64,000 nt of DNA from Hydrangea macrophylla (lineage: Eukaryota > Streptophyta > Magnoliopsida > Cornales > Hydrangeaceae), in contig CM066987.1 in assembly GCA_033977485.1 (NCBI GenBank), positions 51,897,033 through 51,961,032 of the forward strand. Direction: 5' to 3'. Of this stretch, positions 10,831 through 21,959 are shown piece after piece; positions within the stretch are counted from its first letter, which is position 1, and the number at the start of each line of letters is the position of its first letter. A model generated the notes under the pieces. That model was not told the origin of the DNA and made no database searches. It was given only the letters and a program-made list of their open reading frames with translations. The position numbers were made by a program, and so were the translations under genes.

Positions 10831-11594
10831 TTGTAGCTTTTGTGTAACAGCAATGACGGAAGATGCAAAAGTACTAAAATGCCCTTAGACCTTTCCAGTT
10901 ATATATTATGAATTTGTTTTCAGAAATCCCTCCTACCTACCCACATCTCTATTGAAGCGATACAATTTTTTCTCTCTTTTGCATATGACGATACAACTTT
11001 ATCTCTCCATGAATACAACACTGTCAATCTCTTGAATATGTCCATTCTTCTTCCTCTTTTCATCACCAAAGTCACAGGGAGTGTATCTGCTTACTTCGAT
11101 AGTTGAAACCCTAACATTAGAACGAGAAGGATCGTCGTCCGCTTTCTACTTTGAAGAAACATCCTTCAGTTCAGTAAGGTAAACTCTAGTATGAATTGTT
11201 AAAAAAAATTAGTGCAAAATATTTGTATGTTTTGTATATATTGAAACCCTGGTGTGAAATATTTGTACATTTTGTATATATTGAAACTAATACAAATATG
11301 TATACGATTGCAGAATGTCTGCACAATTTGGTAATCCATTATAGGAGTAATACTCGTTCTATTCATGGTGTCGACCCAGAGAGGTTTTTTTTTTTTTGGA
11401 ATTAGTGGAAGATGTTTATGAAGCTGTGTTGTCCCATATACCTTCACAAGTGGGATTGATAATCAAATTATCGTGTAATATGTCTGCTACAAGTGACAAA
11501 ATTATATTGGATGGTGATGTTGATTTGTTGAGGATGTTTGAATGCAACAAATACCAAAGCGAAATACATGTGTATGTGGAGGTGGATGGAGAAA

Positions 11595-11895
11595 GTGAAG
11601 GTTAAGGTGAAGGTGGAGAGGCTGGAATTAATAGATTGCCTGTATCACCCACTGAAGCTCATGAAAGCAATTAAGGGTTGGGTGGGAATGGAGAAGGTGA
11701 AGGTGGAGAGGCTGAAATTAATAGGTTGCATGTACCACCAGCGGAAGGTCATGAAAGCAATTTAGGTTTGGGTGGGAATGGAGAAGGTGGAGGTGGAGAG
11801 GCTAAAATTAATAGGTTGCATGTACCACCAGCGGAAGATCGTGAAAGCAATTTAGGTTTGGGTGGGAATGGAGAAGGTGAAGGTGGAGAGGTTGA
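11595..11895 (+). repeat. 90-bp tandem repeats coding a 30-residue unit
   Basis: About 3.3 copies of a 90-bp unit coding a Gly/Glu-rich stretch (LGGNGEGEGGEA) followed by INRLHVPPAEGHESN. The first copy is out of frame. The repeats form the acidic linker between the N-terminal and MuDR domains of the transposase. Confidence 0.8.
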
Positions 11896-12787
11896 TATGT
11901 CAGAGGATGATTTTATTGGGTTTAGTAGTGAAGATGATGATGAGGATTGGGATGGAAAAAGTAATACTGGATCTGAAAGTAGTTACAACAGTTCAATTGG
12001 TACTGATGAATCAAACAAGGGCATTGAGAGTGGTATATCTAATTATGGTTCTGGGGATGATCGTGATGATGAGTATAGTTCGGATGATGGTGAGAGCCAA
12101 AGGCTAACTAAGGCTAAGGTGTTTGATCAAATGAAGTATGGGAAGGAATTCCAGACAAAAAAGGGATCTAAGATTGTTCTAGAACAAGGAAAGCTATTTG
12201 GTGATGTTAATGAGTTTAGGGAGGTGTTGAGGAACTACACAGTGCAGGAAGGTTTTAAACTTGTGAGTGTGAAAAATGAAAAGAGTAGGGTGACTTGCAA
12301 CTGTGTAGCTGAAAATTGTCCATAGAGGATTCATGCATCTCTTCTTCCAGATGGCATCACCTTCAAGATTAAGAGTTACGAGGGAACTCACACGTGTGTT
12401 AGATTGAGCACAAATTTGGAAGCAAACTCAACCTGGATTGCAAAAAAGTTAGGTCATAAATTAAAGGACAACCCTGAAATGAAACTTGAAGCAATGCAAG
12501 CTACACTTCAGAAGAAGTTTGGTGTTGATGTCCATAAAATACAACTTTATAGAGCAAAAGTTAGAGTGCTTGATGAGATGGAGGGTAATCATGGGGAGTC
12601 ATACAGTATGCTTCGACTGTATGGGAAGCAGATTGTAAAAAACAATCCCGGTAGCATTGTCAAATTAATGAGTGAGAGACCCAGCATAAGTATGAACCCA
12701 TTGTTTAAGAGGATCTTCATTTGTTTTAATGCCATGATGACTGGTTTTGGTAAGGGTTGTAGACCATTAATTGGTGTAGATGGTTAC

Positions 12788-14111
12788 TGTTAGCCTTAAG
12801 GTATACTAAGGCATATTTAATTATGTTTTGATGATGTCAAATATGCTATGATAATTACATGATTCATATTATTTCATTTCTTGTTATTATCATAGTCATT
12901 TTTATGCTCATATATAATCTCATGTATTAATATTGTATTAATGTTTTAACATCTTTGTGTGCATGAGATTTAATTGATGTAGATCAAGATTACAAGGAGC
13001 TCAAAAAGGATCAAGCTTGAAGACTTGAAGATATTTCATCCTTGGTTGAAGTCTAGGACCATCATTGTAAGGCATCTTGATCTCACACTCATAGGGGCTC
13101 AAACAAAGTCTAAAAGTTATAGTTTTGGAAATAAATTTTAAGTGGGTCATCTTTAAAGCAATGCCCCAACCAATTGGAAAATAATTAAATGTTGAATCTT
13201 ATATGGTTGGAAAGGTATTTGAATCTAGTTTCCAAAACATCAAACGGATCGCAAATCCGATTTTTGTAGAGGGAGTTATGGCCATTTTAGTGGAGATGTG
13301 TCAGGCTGTCAAACAGGGAGGGGCAGTCGACTGAAGGCCCGATGCAGTCGACTGAAGTGAGCAGAATGCAAACAGAACCCTCTGTAAACACATCTCAGTC
13401 GACTGCTTCAAGGCCCAATCGACTGCTTCAAGGTCCAGTCGACTGAAGCGACCTGAAAGGCAATAACGGCTAGTTTTTAGAGGGGCTTTTAATTACCAAA
13501 CTTGCCACCAACGGCTATAATCCTCCAAGGCCTATAAATACATGTTTTCCCAAGCTATTTGGGATTGAGATTTTGATTGGAAAACATAGTATTGAATCAC
13601 ACAACTTGATGATTTTTAATCAATGACATTTGAGCCCTAGTTGTGTGAGTTTCTCAATTTGCTCAATTCTTTCATTTGTATTTCTTGAGAGAGCAAAATT
13701 GTAGTGAGCTTCAATTGTATTATCCACTCTAGAGAGAGAGAGTTATCTATTTGTATTCATATCAATTTGTAAAGAGTGAGGGATAGTAACCCTTGATGCA
13801 AAGAAGAGGTTTTCTTCTTTGGAAGAGATTGGAGGCTCTTGTAACGGTTTGGTACACACCCGTGAAGTAGATCGGAGTAAAGGAATCCTCAAGAGGTGTT
13901 CTTGAGGGGTGGACGTAGGCCGCGGGGTGCGATTGCCGAACCACTTGAAAAATTGGTTTGCAAGTATCTATTCCCTTATCTCTTTACATAATTGCTTGTG
14001 ATTGTGTTTAATTTGCAATTAAGTTTTTTAAAAGGTTAATTTCCGCTAAAACCTTATTCACCCCCCCCCCCCCCCTCCTCCTCCTCTAAGGTTTCCACAT
14101 TTGGGCCAACA
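12788..14111 (+). mobile_element. Solo LTR, Copia-like, 1324 bp
   Basis: It starts TGTTAGCC and ends GGGCCAACA, flanked by a perfect target duplication GTTAC (12783-12787 and 14112-14116) inside the MULE transposase. The end, with a C run followed by CTAAGGTTTCC and CCAACA, resembles the large SIRE/Maximus type of Copia LTRs. A likely TATA box is TATAAATA at 13533-13540. About 80-210 bp upstream is an array of CAGTCGACTG. No internal region or second LTR is present, so this is a recombination product of an older full insertion. Confidence 0.88.
13324..13446. repeat. CAGTCGACTG palindrome array in the solo LTR
   Basis: Four perfect copies (starting 13324, 13345, 13396, 13436) and one variant, CAATCGACTG (13416), joined by spacers containing AAGGCCC or TTCAAGG. 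It lies upstream of the TATA-like box at 13533. Confidence 0.85.
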
Positions 14112-14291
14112 GTTACCACTTGAAAACACCAGCAGCCATTAATTAGATGGAAACAATGGCTTGTTTCTTGTGGCAGTTGGGGTGGTAGAAAGTGAAGGAA
14201 GGGATAGTTGGAACTTCTTTCTCGAGAACTTACATGATGCAATTGGTGGGGACCAACCAAAGCCTTGGACTTTTATGTCCGATCGACAAAA

Positions 14292-15371
14292 GGTAATTTC
14301 ACTCGCTTAAAAGTTCCTATATGTTTTTGTTTGGTATTTATACATCAATATTTGTGTACTTTTCAAATATTAGCTAATTGGCTTTTGAATATCAGTTTAT
14401 GTTTCCTGCCACAACCTCATCACTCCTCTGTACATAGACGCACCCTTAAAAATCCACTGCTTTTCCTGTAAATTTATGCATTAAACATTTAAATGTAATG
14501 GAAAAAAGTGGTGTTGATCCAAAGTTATTTTTATTGGCTAGTTTATAGTTCCATTTATCTTAAGAGATTTGTACTGCAAATTAATTGTATGAAGTAGTTA
14601 ATGATGTGCTTTTCATTGCAATTTTTAGAAACTCCAACCCAGTGGCATGGGCATGGCAGCCAAATTGATAAAGAAAGCCCTTGGTGTACGTGGTTCTCAT
14701 CTAGATAATGGAAAAGGAAACAGTCTATTCAAAGTTAGGTCATCTGGATGGACTCAACATCCTATAAGTCAATTTTTGTTGTGTTGAATTTTTGATAGAT
14801 ATGAATGAAATACGCCATCAAGCAAACAAGGAAATCTTTATACAGGAATGCTTGCAACTTGCAAGGCTTATATTGAAGGGGCTAAAAAAAGAAGGAAAAA
14901 GAAATAGCATCTAACAGTGTTAACTGAAGGCTTGTACCCATCTATTACTTACTTCAGACAATAAAATCCAATATATGTAAGCTCAATTTTCAAAACAGTA
15001 GAATTTGTCAGTCGGGAAGTTTCTTCTTTGTTTCATTTTGTAAGGCAGTATAAATGATATTCAATTGTTAAGGAATAAAATTTATAATTAAATGTCAAAG
15101 ACAAAAGGGAAAGGGTAAAATCATAAGTCAGCCCCAGCCTTAGTGATGCTAATGCAAACAATACCCAAACTTGAATGATATAGATGGAGTTTTTTTGCAA
15201 CACTTGCTTAAAATACATTGATAATGCTTATAATGCATTTGCACATACTGCAATACTATCCAAAACTGTCCAAAATACAAATCAAAAGTCAGTCCCAGCC
15301 TTACCAACCCAAAGATTACACAATTGAACACCTAAAAAACCTTACTAGTACACTTGATACTACATTACTAA
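14292..15371. other. MULE intron and decayed interior, no clear gene
   Basis: After the putative donor at 14292 there is AT-rich sequence up to an acceptor-like TTGCAATTTTTAG near 14630. The following text does not match the expected transposase continuation, suggesting an internal deletion. Nothing else recognisable up to the GRF gene. Confidence 0.4.
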
Positions 15372-15791
15372 TCATGCATTTCTAGATATTGCAATTGCAA
15401 TGGAAATGCAGGACATCACAAGGCTTGCAATTAACAATTGCTTCATCATCCTTTGTTTGGCTTCAAACACCTGCTGTCGTGAATGGATTTCTCTGTATTG
15501 AGCCTTCAACTTAAACACATCTTCAACTATCCAATTTCTCTCAACTTGTTCAACATTTGGTTTGGTTGCTTGGCTTATTGTAGAGGGAGGTAAGATCGTC
15601 TTACACCACTTCCACATTTTGCACGTTCCATTCGGGCAAACATAACACAATCTCCCTTTGTTGTTGTTTTCGTTGGACTCCGTAATTTTGACTGAACATC
15701 TCTGTCCACATCTACAAAGTTCATTTCGAAATCGTAAATCCACTTCCCCAAAGCTGCTAGCCTCTGTACTTGATGAAGACATCATAGACAT
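15372..15791 (-). CDS. GRF-type zinc finger protein with C-terminal membrane anchor
   Basis: About 139 codons from the ATG at 15791; a longer open frame to 15866 starts only at TTG and is less likely. Near residues 25-60 is a GRF zinc-finger pattern: CRCGQRC, then GRLCYVCPNGTCKMWKWC. A charged helical stretch follows (VFKLKAQYREIHSRQQVFEAK), then a hydrophobic C-terminal segment (LLIASLVMSCISIAIAI) that looks like a tail anchor. Small GRF-plus-TM proteins of this layout are common in plant genomes, often in or near transposons; their function is not known to me. It lies inside the MULE, opposite in strand to the transposase, and its frame is intact, unlike its neighbour. Confidence 0.7.
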   Translation of the reverse strand: MSMMSSSSTEASSFGEVDLRFRNELCRCGQRCSVKITESNENNNKGRLCYVCPNGTCKMWKWCKTILPPSTISQATKPNVEQVERNWIVEDVFKLKAQYREIHSRQQVFEAKQRMMKQLLIASLVMSCISIAIAISRNA

Positions 15792-16270
15792 TTTGCAACC
15801 ACCTAAATCACAAAAATAATGGTTGGATACAAAGAGATCGAAGGATATAGAGAGATAATGGGGCAAATATAGAGAGAGAAGGGGGCGACTGATATATATC
15901 TATACACACACACACACAGATGATTTTATAGAGAGAAATGAGAATGAGCAGATCTAGAGAGAAACGAGATTGTGAGATGCAGGGAAGGGTTGAGAAGGTA
16001 ACCTGGTTGAACCTTTTGGATCTTCCAATGGTGTCTTTTTTTCCTTCTACTGAAGTTCCAAGAGATGGGTTATATATATTTGCCCTAAATGTATACGAAT
16101 GGGCTAAAAATTTGAGAGAGAGGGGGGGGGGGTATATTTGTCACTCTAACCTTTGATAAAGGGCATTTTTGGAAATAAGACAATACAAAATGATGGCATC
16201 ATTGCATCCCGTCAACTTTCTTAACGGACCTTAAACGGAGGGGGGGATTTTGTTACGAAGCTAGAAACGT

Positions 16271-16354
16271 CAAGGGAGGTCATTGTAATTTCTCAAACTA
16301 GATGGGAGGTCCATGTAATTAATCCAAACCTCAGGGGAGGTCAGTGTAATTTAC
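16271..16354 (-). repeat. MULE right terminal inverted repeat
   Basis: The reverse complement matches 10747-10830. The last bases are GTAATTTAC, followed by TC. Confidence 0.8.
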
Positions 16355-16356
16355 TC

Positions 16357-17670
16357 TTTTTTATAGTGCCTTCATTTTTGTAAATGATTTCTAAAATAAA
16401 ATCATGTGTAAAACATCAAAGCAACAGTGTGGGCCAATCGCCCAATGGTTGCACCGAATTTAACCTAATCTATTATAAATAAAGTTTCCTTGGAGATTTT
16501 TATGTTTCTAAAAAATGTATACACAATCCAAGTGATTGAAATTTAGAGTTCTCTAGCTTGACGATTTCTGGACATGAGACTACAATGATTACATCCCTAT
16601 ATTTCTTTCATGAACTTTGTTACTTCTGATTTAGCATTTATTGAATTATCCGTTCCATTTGAAATATATAGTAAAAGTATATGCAAGTGGAATTAAATCC
16701 CTTACCATTCGGCTATCCTTGAGTACAATGTTTTGAGGTTTACACAAAGCCATTATAGATATATACTATGTTTTAAAGAATAAAATATCAATTAAAATGC
16801 AACATTGTTTAGATAATAAAATACATCCAAAATGTATGCTTGCACTGATAAAAATTAGGTAACTTCACACACAACTTGCAAAAAAAGATGTGATCATTCA
16901 GTATCACATAGACCCAATCTGGAAGATAGGGGGACTCCAACGTATGTGTTTACCTCCATATTTGAAAATTTCCAATGGTAAACTGTGTCCAATTGATCCC
17001 ACATGCAATTAAGAATTAACAGAACTTATAAGCAATAACGCATATGCATGATAAGAGGGTTATATCAAATACAAAACTTTTTAAATGTCAAACTTCAGAG
17101 TGTTTATTTACAATTGGTTATCACTATGATCATTGAATAGTATTTGGAAAATCTGAAAGCCTTCCAAACCACTGGTCTCCAATAGATTCGTCTGAGAAAA
17201 TAGAAATATGGTTCAAGTCTTCAAGATAGCATACAGTATTGAATAGCATAATTCAAAGCAATAATAATTTTCCTAAAAATTGATCATAAATTCTTCAGAA
17301 GCTTGACCAATATTGCCCAAATGCTGATATTAGTTGGTTGAAAAAAGAAAAATCAAATCACTATCTAAAAATCCGATGCTTCATCAACAAATAAACCACC
17401 ATGGAAAATTCTATAAACTACCCAAGTTTTTAAATACATCTTTATGTACATAAAATACAGGGAAATGAATTTTTGGTACATGAATAACCTGGACTAATTC
17501 AACTTACCTTGTCATCAACATCTGTGAATTGCGAACATATTTTACTTCGTATCCCAAATGCCTTAGGTAGCTGCCTAATTCACAAACAAATTACACAAAA
17601 AAATCCAATTATACAATAGACAACAACCATGCAACCATGTTTGGATGCAGTAAGCAACTAAATTTTGAAT

Positions 17671-17675
<5 letters not shown>
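16357..17675. other. AT-rich DNA without a recognised gene
   Basis: I see no domain-bearing frame, terminal repeat or RNA gene in this stretch. Confidence 0.45.

Positions 17676-17747
<72 letters not shown>
17676..17747. repeat. (GA)n microsatellite, about 70 bp
   Basis: An uninterrupted AG/GA dinucleotide run. The Arg-Glu and Ser-Leu open frames on both strands here are translations of it. Confidence 0.95.
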
Positions 17748-17748
<1 letters not shown>

Positions 17749-18189
17749 AAAAATGGTTCATACGGGTTGCTAAGAAAATGATATATAATATCAGTATCAA
17801 ATATAGAATTCCCACCAAACTTATGTTCAAAAAAAGATAAATCACGAGTACAATCTACATAATGTTGTTGTTTAGATGGCAAATGAGTAATTCTAAGTGC
17901 TACACAAATGGGTCTTCAGGTGAATTTCATTTCTTAGGCCATCCATGAGTTAATAACTTTCCATTTGACTAGATATGTAACCTTCCATGAGTTAATGACA
18001 TTGATATGCATTCAATTGTAGATGGAAGTCTAAGACTAAAGTTTCTAAAAGTATTTATATGTTAGATTAGTAGATGAGTTATCCAAAATTGAAATTGAAA
18101 TTCAAATTAGTTGTAAATTAGTCGTATAACTATAAACAATCGAATTAGATGCAATTTTTTAAAAAATAAAATTCTAAATTATAAGAGAG

Positions 18190-18242
18190 TGCCACATGGC
18201 GGAAGCTTTTTGCTTCCGCTGTCATATATATATATATATAGA
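18190..18242 (-). mobile_element. Candidate Helitron 5' terminus
   Basis: On the minus strand from 18242 the sequence reads TC, then a TA run, then GACAGCGGAAGC...CCATGTGGCA. Plant Helitrons often start TC followed by AT-rich sequence and a CACGTGGCA-like block. A homologous end in plus orientation is at 60802. A strong hairpin GCGGAAGC-TTTTT-GCTTCCGC lies at 18200-18220. Confidence 0.35.
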
Positions 18243-19238
18243 AATATACGTTTTGGTCCCTTAAAATTTAGTCAATATACAGTTAGTCACTTTAACTTTT
18301 TAAACCCTTAAATTCATCCTTAATAAATAAGACATATTGGAAATTAGTCCTTTTACTCAAATATCTGTATTTTAATGGACAAAATTACCCTTCGTTAGAT
18401 ATATACATATATGTGGGTATACTATTATCTTAAAATCAGGAATTTCAATTTAAACCCAAATAAATGCAAGTTTCTCTCTCCATAATTATCTCACTATCCA
18501 CAATCTCAATCTCTCCATCTTTCTCTATCTACTTTCTCAACATTCAAATCCTCTCTACAGAACTTTCCTTTTCCTATTGATTTTGAACCAAGTTTTGGTT
18601 ATTTTGCTTGTTTTGTTGACCCAAATGTTGCTGTTGAACCGCCATTGTTGTACCTTTGGTGCTGCAACTTTTTACTCTTTTTCAAAAAAGTCGAAGATGG
18701 TGTACCAGAGACAAGTGTATCAAAACCATTGATGACCTCTTTGACTTCCTCTCTCTTTGACTTTTCGTACCAAACTAGGTTAAGGTCTTTGTACTTCACT
18801 TGAGTTCTGTGTCTCTGGTTCTCGAAATCAACCCCTACAAATGGGAATTTGGGGTGAGAAGATCAGAGATTTAGAGGGAAGAGTTTGGGCCCACTGTCAT
18901 GGAAGAGTTTGAGAGTTGAAAAAATGGTTGGAAAGGTTAAATCTAGGGTTGCAGTTATATATATATATATATATATCTCTCTCTCCTCTCCTAAAGATTA
19001 AAAAAAAAATTTTGTTGGTGAGATTTGAGTTTGATGACTTGTTGTAGTTGGTTTTTTAAAGTGGGTTTTGATTGTTTGTGAAATTTCACAACATTTTTTT
19101 TTTGTGAAATTTCACAACTTTGTTTACATTTTCAGTTTTGAAGGTGAGAATTTTTTTTATTTTTTTATTTTTTTTTTTTCAGGTGAGAAATTTGTAATCA
19201 AAGTACTAGAACCGAGAATTTCTCACCAAAAAGTGAGA

Positions 19239-19350
19239 AATGGTGAGAAATTTCTCACCGTAATAGAGAAAATTGGGGAGAAATTTATGGGTTTTGAATT
19301 TCAAAATGGTGAGAAATTTCTCACTGTAATAGAGAAAATTGGTGAGAAAT
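19239..19350. repeat. GGTGAGAAATTTCTCAC repeat block
   Basis: Two copies of a roughly 70-bp unit, each containing the palindrome GGTGAGAAATTTCTCAC followed by GTAATAGAGAAAATTGG. Half-sites continue to either side. This is a short version of the palindrome arrays elsewhere in the window. Confidence 0.7.
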
Positions 19351-19494
19351 TTATTTTATTTGGTAAGAAATTTAATTATCTCTCTCTATATATATATGTC
19401 TAGCAAATCAGGTTTTTGAATTTAAAACCATGATTTATGGGAGTTTGGGGTAATTATTAAATTTCCTCTTTTAATTCTCTCTCTTTCTATATAT

Positions 19495-19547
<53 letters not shown>
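19495..19547. repeat. (TAA)n microsatellite
   Basis: About 17 consecutive TAA/AAT units. Confidence 0.92.
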
Positions 19548-19549
<2 letters not shown>

Positions 19550-20673
19550 TTAGGTTTTGAATTTCAAAACCTAATTTATGGGAGTAGGGGTATTTTGGTC
19601 CTCAAAATAGGTGAGGGACTAATTTTTAAGTTGACTTATAGAATGGATCAATTTCTAGATACTGATACAATAAAGGATTGAAATCTAAAGGACCCATATA
19701 TATATATATATAAATTAGATATATTAGATAATATCATTAGCATATAAGCAAGGACAATTCACACTGTATATATATTGTATTCGAGCTCGGGCTCAAGTTA
19801 TTAATTTCTTTGCTTAAGTACAACTCAAATCTAGTCGGACTTAAACTTTCTACCTCCAAACCCAACATACTTAAAAATATTGTCCAAACACCAAATCGGT
19901 CTCGGGTCGTAGCCCAAGTTGCAGTCCTATTGTAACTAAGGGTTTCAAATAGCAATTTTAATACTTATATGAGGTCAAATTAGAAATTTTTGATTTAGAC
20001 AAACTTTTTTTGGGGGGATTAATTACACTTATCTCCCCTGAGTTTAGATCTAATTACATAGACCTCCCTTGAGTTTTCAAAATTACACGGACCTCTCCTG
20101 AGTTTAGCATTTAGGTAACAATTTTCCCCCTCCGTTACCCTCCGTTAAAACGTTAAATATAATTACACGGACGTCCCTTGAGGTTTTAAAAAGTACATAA
20201 ACCTCCCATGAGTTTAGCATTTAGGTAACAATTTGCTTATTTCGCTAGTAAAATGTTAAAACCCATAACAAGACATGCTTAGGTCAACAACTATTTGTGG
20301 TAATCTTCCCAAAATACCCTTATAAGCTTTCCAAAATACGCTTATCTCCCTCAAGGTTATGTCAAACAACACAGACCTCTCTTGTGTTTTTTTTTTTTTA
20401 AATTACACGAACCCATTAAAAGTTTAAAATTATTCTTATTTTTCAAACTTTTTTTTACCCTCGATGCTCATGCTTATTACACCAACAATTAAAGATTTGA
20501 TTGTTATATGTATATATATATATATATGCATATATTAGTGGTGGTTCGATTTAGGTTTGGCTTTCAATTTACGACGGATGAGCCGTAAACATAAGGATTT
20601 ACCCTCGAATTTAATTCTGCACATCATCACTTTTTAAACAGAATTCACGTTAAGATGGAGCTTTTGTTTGGAA

Positions 20674-21352
20674 AAATAATTGAGTAGGCTTGTCACCACA
20701 TTAATATGTTGATGTGGTGTGACCTTCTAAGAGCATCTCCAATGCCAAAAGTTATTTTTCATTTTCAAACCTATATTTTAGCAATACTACAGTGTCAAAA
20801 ATCTATAATTTGACAATTATGTTCCAATGCAAAAAATCATCTAAAATGTCATTTTTTGGGCACAAAAACTATTAATCTAGTACATTGAGCAGTGTGTTTT
20901 GTACATTAGCTTTGCCACAACTAACGAAAAATGATTTTTTTTTTATACAAAAACAACTAATCTTGTTCATTGGATCATTGTGGTGCACTAAAAACGAAAA
21001 ACAAGAAAAAAGTATAATGATCAAAATTTGGCAAAGTCCAAATCCTTTGCTATATTTGAGAAAGTAAACAACTTTCTCAAATTTTGGCAACACAAATGGT
21101 CATGCATTGGAGCACACAATTTGTGCAACTTTCTCAAATTTTAGCTTTGATAATGAATTTGACTTTAGCATTGGAGATACTCTAATCTAGGCAATACATA
21201 TATCCCCTATTTCCCAAGGGGTCAAAAGTAATTTGTAAATTTCAAATTTCAAATTAGTAAGCCCGTCACACCGCGTTAGCATGCTAATGTGGTGTGACCC
21301 TATAATCTCAGCCATACATTTACCTCATATTTGCATGGGATCATGACATGTG
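20674..21352 (+). repeat. Two partial copies of the 3924 foldback MITE family, same orientation
   Basis: 20674-20730 and about 21255-21352 both resemble the left arm of the MITE at 3924 (GTAAGCCCGTCAC, GCATGCTAATGTGGTGTGACC). Unlike 3924-4199 they are in direct, not inverted, orientation. The first is cut at 20730 by the Harbinger-type MITE. Confidence 0.5.
20731..21182. mobile_element. PIF/Harbinger-type MITE, 452 bp
   Basis: It starts GAGCATCTCCAATGCCAAA and ends with the inverted counterpart GAGTATCTCCAATGCTAAA. The element is flanked by TAA (20728-20730 and 21183-21185), the 3-bp target typical of PIF/Harbinger elements. No protein is coded. The family recurs at 41041-60784. Confidence 0.75.
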
Positions 21353-21959
21353 GATGACAATTTTTTTTTGTAGAAAAAAATGTAAAACAACAGTAAGGGT
21401 GTTTTGGAAAGCTTATAAGGGTATTTTGGGAATATTAACACAAATATTTGCTGACCTAAGCATTTCTTGTTATGGGTTTTAACGTTTTACTAGCGGAGGG
21501 GGCAAATTGTTACCTAAATACTAAACTCGGGGGAGGTTCGTGTAATTTTGAAAACCTCAAGGGAGGTCAGTGTAATTGTATTAAACATTTTACTAGCGGG
21601 GTAACGGAGGGGGCAAAATTGTTATCTAAAAATTAAACTCAGGGGAAGTCTATGTAATTTTGAAAACCTTAAGGGAGGTCATTGTAATTAGACCTAAATT
21701 CAGGGGAGATCAATGTAATTAACCACTTTTTTTTTTGCTAAAAGATTCATACAAATTGATTCCATTTTGCTGCAGCGTGACGTCGCAATTATAAAACCTC
21801 AACAATGCTAGGCATGCAACACATTCCACAACACATTTCACAACAAGACTTTAAATGTGTTGTAATCTGTGCTGTTTGAACACTTTTCTATGCACCACTT
21901 ACACAGCACATGGTACATGCATTTAAAGCCCTGCTGTAGAATGTGTTGTGGAATGCGTT

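Larger units (their letters stand above)
11396..14291 (+). pseudogene. MuDR-type transposase pseudogene, split by a solo LTR
   Basis: The coding text starts near 11396 with an N-terminal domain (...MSATSDKIILDGD...VYVEV) typical of plant MULE proteins. An acidic linker of 30-residue repeats follows. At about 12120-12400 comes the MuDR DNA-binding region, with FQTKKGS, FREVLRNYTVQEGF, RVTCNC and then RIHASLLPDG. The MULE core follows (FKRIFICFNAM...GCRPLIGVDG). A TAG at 12323-12325 stands where the family has Trp (CPW-RIHA), a TGG to TAG change. A TGA/TAA-type break also ends the frame near 11603. After the nested LTR, coding resumes at 14112 and, after a one-base loss near 14140, reads through VAVGVVESEGRDSWNFFLENL to WTFMSDRQK at 14291. 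GTAATT there looks like a splice donor. The downstream catalytic and zinc-finger parts were not found, so the element cannot make active transposase. Confidence 0.8.
10747..16356 (+). mobile_element. MULE with MuDR-type transposase and GRF gene, about 5.6 kb
   Basis: The left end (10747-10830) and the reverse complement of the right end (16271-16354) match over about 84 bp with few differences. Shared blocks include GTAAATTACA, CCCCTGAGGTTTGGATTAAT and GAGAAATTACAATGACCTCC. Weaker similarity continues inward. Between the ends lie a MuDR-like transposase pseudogene (plus strand) and a GRF zinc-finger gene (minus strand). A Copia-like solo LTR of 1324 bp is nested inside. The left flank is a T run and the right flank TTTTTTATA, so the 9-bp target duplication cannot be judged. 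Confidence 0.8.
18243..20011. other. Repeat-rich DNA with possible inverted ends, no gene
   Basis: TTTTGGTCCCTTAAAATTTAG near 18252 is loosely matched in inverted form near 19660-19695 (GAAATCTAAAGGACCCA), so this may be a decayed DNA transposon of about 1.45 kb. Inside are TA runs, a GGTGAGAAATTTCTCACC block and a TAA microsatellite. No coding region is recognised. Confidence 0.3.
20012..21731. mobile_element. Non-autonomous MULE-like element, nested
   Basis: The left end (GATTAATTACACTTATCTCC, then CCTGAGTTTAGATCTAATTACA) is matched by the reverse complement of the right end (GTGGTTAATTACATTGATCTCC...). Blocks such as CCTCCCTTGAG, TTTAGCATTTAGGTAACAA and CCCCCTCCGTTA recur as inverted copies at both sides, in two tandem sub-copies on the right (about 21480-21590 and 21590-21731). 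The style is that of the MULE at 10747. No transposase is present. A 452-bp Harbinger-type MITE and two partial copies of the 3924 MITE family lie inside. Confidence 0.6.

Noticed and set aside
17609..17882. Ser-Leu and Arg-Glu repeat proteins on both strands
   Set aside because: They are translations of the (GA)n run.
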